DNA from: Actinomycetota bacterium
Lineage (GTDB): Bacteria; Actinomycetota; Actinomycetes; JACCUZ01
Reading direction: 5' to 3'
DNA: 5,033 nt
NCBI GenBank assembly: GCA_030841195.1
Contig: JAVEDA010000247.1
Location: forward strand, 1 to 5,033
Numbering within the stretch: the stretch's first letter is position 1; every line of letters begins with the position of its first letter. A program made the translations under genes and the position numbers. The notes under the pieces were generated by a model. It saw nothing but the letters and a program-made list of their open reading frames with translations, was not told the DNA's origin and did not search any database. Positions 1 to 4,994 of the stretch are shown one piece after another.

Positions 1-668
1 TGCCGCCGCGCCCGGTGCCGGCCGAGGAGCCGCGGGACGCCTTCGTGCTCGAGATCGACGGCCTGGCCCACGTCTGCCCGGTGCAGGCGCGGCTGCGGTC
101 CTGGATGGCGCTCGGGCAGTTCCGCGACGGGCTTCCGGACTCGGTGCTGCATGCTTTCGTGCCGCCGGCGTCGCTGGAGCGCGCTGACGCCGACCACGCC
201 CGTTGGGGCAGCTCCGAGACCGGCTCGCCGCTGCGGATCCTCACCTCCACCTGGGTCGTGCCGGTCCCCTGGTTCGTCCCGTTCGCGCCGGGAGACCAGG
301 TCGACGGCGAGGTGCCGCCGGACGAGCCGGCGGTGGTGCACCGGACCCGGATGTCGGCCGCCCGGCGCCGGGTGGCCCGGGCGCTGCGCACGCTGCGACT
401 GAACCTGGGCGAGCTGGAGATCGCCGACGAGCTCGAGGAGCTGGGCCGCTGGCTGGAGGAGTTCCACGCCCGCTCCTGGGTCGAGCTGGACTACGCCGGG
501 CTGGCCCGGCTGCTGGGTCCGGAGGTGGTCGCCGCCGACACCTCGGTGGCCGACGTGGCCGCCGCGGTGGCCGCGCTGGCGGCCGGCGACGAGGAGGGCG
601 CGGTCCTGACCTACCGGACCGTCGTGGACCGCTGGTCGGCGGTCGCGGCCCTCGAGCACGCCAACTAA
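1..668 (+). CDS. Conserved hypothetical protein, 5' end cut by the window edge
   Basis: The reading frame (first full codon at base 3) is open to the left edge and ends with TAA at 666-668, so this is the C-terminal part of a longer protein. A GTG at 15 could serve as a start and would give 217 residues, but no Shine-Dalgarno sequence precedes it and codons continue upstream, so truncation is more likely. Counting from that GTG, a conserved-looking core has CPVQARLRSW (21-30) and ILTSTW...PVPWFVPF (75-90). An Arg-rich, probably helical segment (111-150) and an Ala-rich acidic C-terminus follow. No signal peptide, membrane segment or catalytic motif is visible. From memory it resembles an uncharacterised actinobacterial family (possibly the one called DUF8083) found beside bldC; that assignment is unverified. 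Function unknown. Codon use matches the neighbouring genes. Confidence 0.8.
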   Translation, partial: PPRPVPAEEPRDAFVLEIDGLAHVCPVQARLRSWMALGQFRDGLPDSVLHAFVPPASLERADADHARWGSSETGSPLRILTSTWVVPVPWFVPFAPGDQVDGEVPPDEPAVVHRTRMSAARRRVARALRTLRLNLGELEIADELEELGRWLEEFHARSWVELDYAGLARLLGPEVVAADTSVADVAAAVAALAAGDEEGAVLTYRTVVDRWSAVAALEHAN

Positions 669-680
669 CGCGCTCCTGCC

Positions 681-693
681 CCGCCAATGGCGG
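681..693 (+). terminator. Small hairpin after the hypothetical gene, possible weak terminator
   Basis: CCGCCA-A-TGGCGG is a perfect 6-bp inverted repeat starting 12 bases after the upstream stop codon. In RNA it would fold as a 5-bp stem with an AAU loop. No U-tract follows, and the stem is short for a terminator, so the role is uncertain. It is the only stem in the first part of the gap before bldC. Confidence 0.3.
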
Positions 694-747
694 TCATCCG
701 GACGATGTGGGGCTAGTCCACTCCGCCTATGCCGAAGATGGCCCGAC

Positions 748-776
748 TTGACCATTTCGGACATCCCTCTCAACGT
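748..776 (+). promoter_or_regulatory. Possible bldC promoter (TTGACC-17-CAACGT)
   Basis: TTGACC at 748-753 matches the -35 consensus at five of six bases. After a 17-base spacer, CAACGT at 771-776 keeps the important A2 and T6 of an actinobacterial -10 box but lacks T1. The predicted start near 783 would give a leader of about 60 bases carrying the palindrome at 796-809. A second TTGACG at 783-788 has no convincing -10 partner. This is a motif match only. Confidence 0.3.
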
Positions 777-795
777 GCACTATTGACGCAGAGAT

Positions 796-809
796 CCGAG
801 ACCTCTCGG
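796..809. repeat. Perfect palindrome in the bldC leader
   Basis: CCGAGA-CC-TCTCGG is a perfect 6-bp inverted repeat with a 2-base centre, 36 bases before the bldC start codon. The tight centre is more typical of a dimeric protein operator than of an RNA hairpin, since a 2-base loop would force the inner pairs open. No regulator can be named from the sequence. Confidence 0.5.
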
Positions 810-845
810 TTTCTGCCCACCGAGGCCGACGGAAAGGCCCATCCG

Positions 846-1052
846 ATGACCACGCGTACTCCAGACGCCGAGCCCCTCCTGACCCCTGCCGAGGTTGCGA
901 CCATGTTCCGGGTCGACCCCAAGACGGTCACCCGCTGGGCGAAGGCCGGCAAGCTCACCTCGATCCGCACCCTCGGCGGCCACCGCCGCTACCGCGAGTC
1001 CGAGGTCCGCGCCCTGCTGGCGGGTATCCCGCAGCAGCGCACCGACGGCTGA
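846..1052 (+). CDS. bldC: BldC, MerR-type single-domain developmental regulator
   Basis: This 68-residue protein is almost identical, as I recall it, to Streptomyces BldC, and its length is the usual one. Helix 1 is TPAEVATMF (13-21). The recognition helix follows at about 24-34 (DPKTVTRWAKA), and the wing is LTSIRTLGGHRRYR (37-50). The rest is a short tail with no effector-binding domain, unlike classical MerR proteins. In Streptomyces, BldC is a cytoplasmic DNA-binding protein that controls the timing of development and binds direct repeats as head-to-tail oligomers; its role outside sporulating species is less clear. The ATG at 846 is chosen because GGAAAGG (831-837) lies 8 bases upstream and because it gives the family length. 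An in-frame ATG at 729 would add 39 unconserved residues and overlap the putative promoter. A strong hairpin follows, so the gene is probably transcribed alone. Confidence 0.97.
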   Translation: MTTRTPDAEPLLTPAEVATMFRVDPKTVTRWAKAGKLTSIRTLGGHRRYRESEVRALLAGIPQQRTDG

Positions 1053-1071
1053 GCCCCAACCGCACACTTCT

Positions 1072-1113
1072 CGACGCCGCACCCCGGGGGACGACCCCGG
1101 GCGTGCGGCGTCG
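1072..1113 (+). terminator. Long GC-rich hairpin downstream of bldC, probable terminator
   Basis: The outer arms CGACGCCGCAC (1072-1082) and GTGCGGCGTCG (1103-1113) are perfect complements. The inner arms CCCGGGG (1083-1089) and CCCCGGG (1095-1101) continue the stem. The result is 18 pairs with a single bulged C (1102) and a GACGA loop. It starts 20 bases after the bldC stop codon. No U-tract follows, which fits the U-less hairpin terminators proposed for high-GC actinobacteria. It would separate bldC from the transporter gene and, being symmetrical, could act on both strands. Confidence 0.75.
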
Positions 1114-1140
1114 TGCATGTCTAGTGCAAGCCGGCTGCAA

Positions 1141-1199
1141 GTGACCCACCAGTGCCCGAGCGCACGGTGACCCAGTCATCACTCGCCCGCACGCACTGG
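1141..1199. repeat. Direct and inverted repeats upstream of the MMPL gene
   Basis: GTGACCCA occurs twice as a direct repeat (1141-1148 and 1167-1174, 26 bases apart). CCAGTGC (1149-1155) and GCACTGG (1193-1199) form a 7-bp inverted repeat with a 37-base spacer. The right arm overlaps the first two bases of the GGAG ribosome binding site (1198-1201). No convincing promoter hexamers are visible here. TGCAAG is also repeated at 1125-1130 and 1136-1141, around the palindrome AGCCGGCT (1129-1136). Confidence 0.4.
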
Positions 1200-1207
1200 A
1201 GCCCAGC

Positions 1208-3361
1208 ATGTCTCGTGTCCTGCACCGCCTCGGCGGCTTCGCCGCCCGCCACCCCTGGCGGGTGATCGGGGCCTGGCTGGCCGCGGCCGTCGTGGTCCTC
1301 GGCCTGGCCGGCTCCGTCGGCGGCACGCTCAACGACGACTACGTCATCCCCGGCACGAGCAGCCAGCGCGCCTACGACCTGCTTGTCGAGAAATTCCCGG
1401 CGATGTCGGGCGCCGACGCCCGGGTGGTCGTCCACACCGAGCAGGGCACCCTCGACCAGAGCGCCCTCGACGCCGCCCGGCAGCGGCTGTCGGACACGGT
1501 CGAGCACGTCTCGCAGGTCGCGCCGGCCGTCGTCAGCGAGGACGCCGCCACCGCGGTGATCACCGTGCAGTACGACGTGCCGGTGACCGACTTCAAGGGC
1601 GACGCCGGACTGGTCGCCCTCGAGGACGCGACCGCCGACCTCGCCGAGCAGGGCTACCAGGTCGAGTTCGGTGGCCAGATGCCGGAGAACATCGCGTCTC
1701 CCGGAGGCACCGCCGAGCTGGTCGGCATCGGCCTGGCGCTGCTCATCCTGTTCCTGGCCTTCGGCTCGTTCGTGGCCGCCGGCCTGCCGATCGGCGTCGC
1801 GCTGGTCGGCCTCGGGATCGGCTCCGGCGGTGTCACCCTGCTGGCCGCCCTGACCGACGTCACGACCATCGCGCCCACGCTCGCCTCGATGATCGGGATC
1901 GGCGTCGGCGTCGACTACGCCCTGTTCATCGTCACCCGGCACCGGGACGCGCTGGCCCGCGGCCTGTCGGTGCCGGACGCGGCTGCCGAGGCCACCGCGA
2001 CCGCGGGGCAGTCGGTCCTCTTCGCCGGGGGCACCGTCCTGCTGGCCCTGTCCGGCCTGCTCTTCACCGGCGTACCGAACTTCCGGGCCATGGGCTACGC
2101 CCCGGGCCTCGTCGTCCTGCTCATCGTGGCCGCCTCGGTCACGCTGCTGCCGGCGCTGCTCGGCCTGGCGGGGATGCGGGTCTACAGCCGCAAGGCCCGT
2201 CGGACCGCGCACCTCGAGGCGGCCGCGTCGCACTCGCCGACCGCCGCCCGATGGGCACACGCGGTGGCCAGCCGGCCGGTGGCGTGGATGGTCGGCTCGA
2301 CGGTGCTGCTGCTCGCGCTCGCGGCGCCGGCGCTGGGCATGAAGCTCGGCAACGCCGACGCGGGCAACGAGGCCGAGTCGACCACGATCCGCCAGGCCTA
2401 CGACCTGGTGGCCGACGGCTTCGGCCCGGGGGCCAACGCGCCGCTGATGGTCGCGCTGGACGTCGACAAGGTCGGCGGCGCCGCCGGCATCGACGCGCTC
2501 ACCGACGAGCTGGCGGCGACCCGCGGGGTCGGTGCCGTGTCGCCGGCCCAGCTGTCCCTCGACGGCTCGGCCGCGGTGGTCACCGTGACGCCGACCCACG
2601 GGCCGCAGGACGACGCGACCATCGCGCTGCTCGACCGGATCCGGGCCGAGCTTCCCGAGGGAGCGGAGCTCGGCGGCTTCACCCCGGGGATGACCGACTT
2701 CACCGACCGGCTCTCGGCGAACCTCTGGAAGATCGTGGCCGTCGTGCTCGCCGCCTCCTTCGTGCTGATGGTGCTGGCGTTCCGCTCGATCGTCGTGCCC
2801 GTCAAAGCGGTGCTGGTCAACCTGCTCTCGATCGGGGCGGCCTACGGCGTGATCACGATGGCCTTCCAGACCGACCGGGGTGCCCACCTGCTCGGCCTGC
2901 CGGACTCGGTGCCCATCGCGCCGTACGTGCCGGTGCTGATGTTCGCGATCCTGTTCGGGCTCTCGATGGACTACGAGGTCTTCCTGCTCAGCCGGGTCCG
3001 CGAGGAGTACCTCCGGACCGGTGACAGCAAGGGCTCGGTGGTCGCCGGCCTGTCCTCGACCGCCCGGGTCATCACCTCGGCCGCGCTGATCATGGTCGCC
3101 GTGTTCCTCGGCTTCGCGCTGGACCCCGGCGTGGCCATCAAGATGATCGGCATCGGCCTGGCCACCGCCATCGCGGTGGACGCGACCGTCGTCCGGCTGG
3201 TGCTGGTGCCGGCCACGATGGCGCTGCTGGGTGCTCGCAACTGGTACCTGCCGGCCTGGCTGGACCGGGTGCTGCCGAATGTCGACCCGCACGGCGGCGT
3301 CCCGACCGGCAGCGCGGTGGTGGAGATCCCCGAGCCGCGCCGGGAGCGGGTGCCGGTCTAG
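1208..3361 (+). CDS. MMPL/RND-family transporter
   Basis: This 717-residue protein has the full two-repeat plan of MMPL transporters, which use the proton gradient to export lipids, drugs or other hydrophobic compounds across the cytoplasmic membrane. TM1 is at about 18-38, followed by extracytoplasmic domain 1 (39-168) and TM2-TM6 (170-322). A cytoplasmic Arg-rich link (325-355) leads to TM7 (359-377), extracytoplasmic domain 2 (378-505), TM8-TM12 (507-674) and a short soluble tail. The paired Asp-Tyr motifs expected for proton relay are present: GVGVDYALF (Asp236-Tyr237) and GLSMDYEVF (Asp588-Tyr589). By family knowledge they correspond to the two Asp-Tyr pairs of mycobacterial MmpL3. The length fits the compact actinobacterial members and lacks the long C-terminal domain of MmpL3. 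The ATG at 1208 has GGAG (1198-1201) 6 bases upstream. The stop TAG (3359-3361) lies inside a tandem repeat. Substrate unknown. Confidence 0.95.
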   Translation: MSRVLHRLGGFAARHPWRVIGAWLAAAVVVLGLAGSVGGTLNDDYVIPGTSSQRAYDLLVEKFPAMSGADARVVVHTEQGTLDQSALDAARQRLSDTVEHVSQVAPAVVSEDAATAVITVQYDVPVTDFKGDAGLVALEDATADLAEQGYQVEFGGQMPENIASPGGTAELVGIGLALLILFLAFGSFVAAGLPIGVALVGLGIGSGGVTLLAALTDVTTIAPTLASMIGIGVGVDYALFIVTRHRDALARGLSVPDAAAEATATAGQSVLFAGGTVLLALSGLLFTGVPNFRAMGYAPGLVVLLIVAASVTLLPALLGLAGMRVYSRKARRTAHLEAAASHSPTAARWAHAVASRPVAWMVGSTVLLLALAAPALGMKLGNADAGNEAESTTIRQAYDLVADGFGPGANAPLMVALDVDKVGGAAGIDALTDELAATRGVGAVSPAQLSLDGSAAVVTVTPTHGPQDDATIALLDRIRAELPEGAELGGFTPGMTDFTDRLSANLWKIVAVVLAASFVLMVLAFRSIVVPVKAVLVNLLSIGAAYGVITMAFQTDRGAHLLGLPDSVPIAPYVPVLMFAILFGLSMDYEVFLLSRVREEYLRTGDSKGSVVAGLSSTARVITSAALIMVAVFLGFALDPGVAIKMIGIGLATAIAVDATVVRLVLVPATMALLGARNWYLPAWLDRVLPNVDPHGGVPTGSAVVEIPEPRRERVPV

Positions 3362-3398
3362 CCGACGCCACGTCTAGCCGACGCCACGTCTAGCCGAC
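3356..3398. repeat. 16-bp tandem repeat (2.7 copies) across the convergent gene ends
   Basis: The unit GTCTAGCCGACGCCAC occurs at 3356-3371 and 3372-3387, then as the first 11 bases at 3388-3398, with no mismatches. The first copy supplies the TAG stop of the + strand transporter. The third supplies the TAG stop of the - strand exporter (CTA at 3390-3392). Each unit holds the palindrome CTAG, which reads TAG on both strands. Because 16 is not a multiple of 3, the three copies place a stop in every frame of both strands. Only a 4-bp stem (GACG-CCA-CGTC) is present, so this is not an obvious terminator. Confidence 0.95.
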
Positions 3399-4037
3399 CG
3401 AGGTGGCCCGGCGGACGCTGAGGGTGACTGCGGCCAGCGCGGTGTAGACACCGGCCGAGAACCGGTCGACCACCCGCAGCCGCACGGCCGGGAGCAGCCT
3501 GCGCAGGCTGCCCCCGGCCAGCGCCCAGCACGAGTCGAGGGCGGCGGCCAGCGCGATGAACAGCAGCCCGAACACCAGCAGCTGGGCCCACAGCGGGCCG
3601 CCGTCGGGGCTCACGAACTGTGGCAGGAAGGCCAGGTAGAACATCGCGGTCTTCGGGTTGAGGGCGCCCACCAGCAGGCCGCGCCGGAACGCGATCAGCG
3701 GGCGCAACGCAGCCGGTCCGGCGGGGGCGAGGTCGGCCAGGGTCCCCTCGGACTGCGCTCGGACGGAGCGCCACGCCATCCACAGCAGCCACCCGGCGCC
3801 GACGACCTTGACGGCCGTGAACAGCTCGGCGCTGGCCGCGATGACCGCCGAGATGCCGACCACGGCGCCCACGACGTGCACCAGGTAGCCGCTCTCGACG
3901 CCCGCGGTGGCCGCCAGCCCGGCGCGCCGGCCGCCGCGCAGCGTGGTGGCGAGGATGAACGCCACCGACGGCCCGGGGAACAGGATCAACGGGATGCTCG
4001 CGGTGAGGAACAGCAGCACCGAGCCGGTGGTGACCAT
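3390..4037 (-). CDS. LysE/RhtB-family amino acid or metabolite exporter
   Basis: This 215-residue integral membrane protein has the usual length and pattern of the LysE/RhtB/threonine-efflux family, whose members export amino acids or related small molecules across the cytoplasmic membrane. Family motifs are PGP at 21-23, a Gly-rich stretch after it (GGRRAG 35-40, GVESGY 46-51), ALNPKTAMFYLAFLPQF at 125-141 and a C-terminal hydrophobic pair. Hydrophobic segments lie at about 5-30, 41-65, 68-90, 118-138, 150-172 and 190-208, which fits six helices. The ATG at 4035-4037 is chosen from the family N-terminus. No good Shine-Dalgarno sequence precedes it, and a TACCGT -10-like box 7 bases upstream suggests a leaderless message. 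It converges on the MMPL gene and diverges from the padR gene. The substrate cannot be inferred, because the family is notoriously hard to assign. Confidence 0.92.
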   Translation of the reverse strand: MVTTGSVLLFLTASIPLILFPGPSVAFILATTLRGGRRAGLAATAGVESGYLVHVVGAVVGISAVIAASAELFTAVKVVGAGWLLWMAWRSVRAQSEGTLADLAPAGPAALRPLIAFRRGLLVGALNPKTAMFYLAFLPQFVSPDGGPLWAQLLVFGLLFIALAAALDSCWALAGGSLRRLLPAVRLRVVDRFSAGVYTALAAVTLSVRRATSVG

Positions 4038-4044
4038 CCGCCAG

Positions 4045-4050
4045 ACGGTA
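4045..4050 (-). promoter_or_regulatory. Possible -10 box for a leaderless lysE-type transcript
   Basis: On the - strand TACCGT (a TANNNT match) ends 7 bases before the ATG at 4037. At that distance transcription would begin at or beside the A of the ATG, as in the leaderless messages common in actinobacteria. No clear -35 box is seen at 16-19 bases, so this rests on spacing and on the absence of a Shine-Dalgarno sequence. Confidence 0.35.
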
Positions 4051-4082
4051 CGCCGGCAAGGTCGCCTGCCCCATCGACTTCG

Positions 4083-4119
4083 TTCCGGCCTGACCTCGCC
4101 GGTGACATTCGGGCCGGAA
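4083..4119. repeat. Inverted repeat TTCCGGCC/GGCCGGAA in the divergent region
   Basis: TTCCGGCC (4083-4090) and GGCCGGAA (4112-4119) are perfect 8-bp complements separated by 21 bases. The centre-to-centre distance is 29 bases, nearly three helical turns. The site lies upstream of both divergent genes, closer to the exporter. It could be a looped operator or a hairpin; no matching regulator is identifiable. Confidence 0.45.
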
Positions 4120-4129
4120 TAAGCCCTGG

Positions 4130-4158
4130 CTAACGACAGTTCACCGATATATCGTTAG
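4130..4158. promoter_or_regulatory. Predicted PadR operator (nested palindromes)
   Basis: CGATATATCG (4145-4154) is a perfect 10-bp palindrome and an AT-rich island in a GC-rich genome. It overlaps the right arm of a wider 7-bp inverted repeat, CTAACGA (4130-4136) and TCGTTAG (4152-4158). Both lie between or across the predicted -35 and -10 boxes of the padR gene, so a bound dimer would block RNA polymerase. PadR proteins commonly repress their own genes through such sites. The assignment to this PadR is inferred from position. Confidence 0.55.
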
Positions 4159-4161
4159 GAT
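4133..4161 (+). promoter_or_regulatory. Predicted padR promoter (ACGACA-17-TAGGAT)
   Basis: ACGACA (4133-4138) keeps GACA of the -35 consensus, and TAGGAT (4156-4161) is a good actinobacterial -10 box, with a 17-base spacer between them. The predicted start near 4168 gives a leader of about 28 bases holding the Shine-Dalgarno sequence AAGGAG (4183-4188). Confidence 0.5.
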
Positions 4162-4195
4162 CAGCCTGACGATCCGATCCGCAAGGAGAACTGTC

Positions 4196-4930
4196 ATGAG
4201 TGCCATCCACGTGCACCTTCCCCTGCCGGCCGCACCACCCCCGTGGTCCCGCCGCCAGGACACCGCCATCCCCACCCCAGCCCGCTCGCGCCGGCGCGGC
4301 CGGGCGTTCACCGAGACCGACCAGCCGGACGAGGGTCCGGCCGGCCGGGGCCGCGGTCGCGGCCATCGAGGCGGTCGCGGCCGCCGCGGCGGTCCCGACT
4401 TCGAGGGCGGTCTCGGCTTCGGCGGTCCCGGTCCCGGCTTCGGCCCCGGCCCCGGCCGCCGGCGGGCACCGCGCGGCAACGTCCGCAACGCCGTCCTGGC
4501 GCTGCTCGCCGAGGAGCCGCTGCACGGCTACGCCGTGATCGGCTTGCTGGCCGAACGCAGCGGCGGGCTGTGGCGACCCTCGCCCGGCTCGGTCTACCCC
4601 GTCCTCGCCCAGCTGCAGGAGGAGGGCCTGGTCACCGCCGAGGAGGCGGACGGCCGCAAGGTCTTCGCGCTCACCGACGCGGGCCGGGCCCACGTCGCCG
4701 AGCACGCCGACGAGCTGCGCGAGCCGTGGACCGCGGCCGAGTCCCGGCACCGGGACCGCGCGGTCACCCTGTTCGACACCATGCGCGGGCTCGGCGGCGC
4801 CGTCCGCGAGGTCGCCCGCGGCGGCAGCGAGGCCCAGGTCGAGGCGGCCCGCGCCGTGCTCGACGGCGCCCGCCGGTCGATCTACCGGATCCTCGCCGAG
4901 GACCCCACCGGCCAGCCGCCCACCGACTAA
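4196..4930 (+). CDS. PadR-family transcriptional regulator with Gly/Arg-rich N-terminal extension
   Basis: This is a cytoplasmic DNA-binding protein of 244 residues, longer than a minimal PadR. The winged helix-turn-helix is at about 92-170: RGNVRNAVLALLAEEPLHGYAVIG begins it, with the hallmark LHGY at 109-112, then the recognition helix and following turn (SPGSVYPVLAQLQEEGLV, 129-146), and the wing carrying DGRKVFALTDAGR (152-164). A helical C-terminus (about 175-235) resembles the PadR dimerisation region. Residues 1-90 are low in complexity: a Pro-rich start, then RGRGRGHRGGRGRRGG (51-66) and GFGGPGPGFGPGPG (74-87), probably disordered and strongly basic in part. Such tails occur in actinobacterial PadR proteins. 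The ATG at 4196 has AAGGAG (4183-4188) 7 bases upstream, one of the best ribosome binding sites in the window. No other start fits the leader. Autorepression and control of the divergent exporter are plausible; the ligand is unknown. Confidence 0.93.
   Translation: MSAIHVHLPLPAAPPPWSRRQDTAIPTPARSRRRGRAFTETDQPDEGPAGRGRGRGHRGGRGRRGGPDFEGGLGFGGPGPGFGPGPGRRRAPRGNVRNAVLALLAEEPLHGYAVIGLLAERSGGLWRPSPGSVYPVLAQLQEEGLVTAEEADGRKVFALTDAGRAHVAEHADELREPWTAAESRHRDRAVTLFDTMRGLGGAVREVARGGSEAQVEAARAVLDGARRSIYRILAEDPTGQPPTD
4340..4465 (+). repeat. Low-complexity GC repeat encoding the Gly/Arg tail of PadR
   Basis: This stretch is built of short imperfect units rich in GGC, CGC and GGT codons, including tandem GGTCCC (in the Gly-Pro segment) and CCCCGG hexamers and repeats of GGTCGCGGCC. 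It encodes residues 49-90 of the PadR protein. Such tracts are prone to length change by slippage, so this part may vary between strains or be hard to sequence. Confidence 0.7.
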
Positions 4931-4939
4931 CCCCCCATC

Positions 4940-4994
4940 GAGTGGCGCAATCTGGTGGCGACACGCCGAGAAAAGCCACAAGGTCGCGCCACTC
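4940..4994. repeat. Inverted-repeat element downstream of padR
   Basis: GAGTGGCGC (4940-4948) and GCGCCACTC (4986-4994) are perfect 9-bp complements around a 37-base centre. The centre has its own stems: GGCG-ACA-CGCC (4957-4967), or alternatively GTGGC (4955-4959) with GCCAC (4975-4979). The element begins 9 bases after the padR stop codon, so its RNA could end the padR transcript, although no U-tract follows. The architecture also fits a dispersed palindromic (REP/MITE-like) repeat. It carries no open frame of its own. The remaining bases to the edge (4995-5033) show nothing identifiable. Confidence 0.6.

Noticed and set aside
203..751. Long Gly/Arg/Ala-rich frame overlapping the first gene
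   Set aside because: It is a low-complexity shadow of the GC-rich coding frame, running past the real stop codon with no motif of its own.
729..845. N-terminal extension of bldC from the in-frame ATG at 729
   Set aside because: It would add 39 residues not found in the family and has no Shine-Dalgarno sequence, while ATG 846 has GGAAAGG at good spacing and gives the usual 68 residues.
1121..3292. A 723-codon open frame antisense to the MMPL gene
   Set aside because: It is a composition artefact of GC-rich codon use on the other strand. Its product is a His/Arg/Gly/Asp-rich string with no domain or membrane pattern, while the + strand product is a complete MMPL transporter.
3358..4074. Alternative - strand open frame overlapping the LysE-type gene
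   Set aside because: Its product is Arg/Gly/Pro-rich without hydrophobic segments. The frame ending at 3390 gives the recognisable six-helix exporter.
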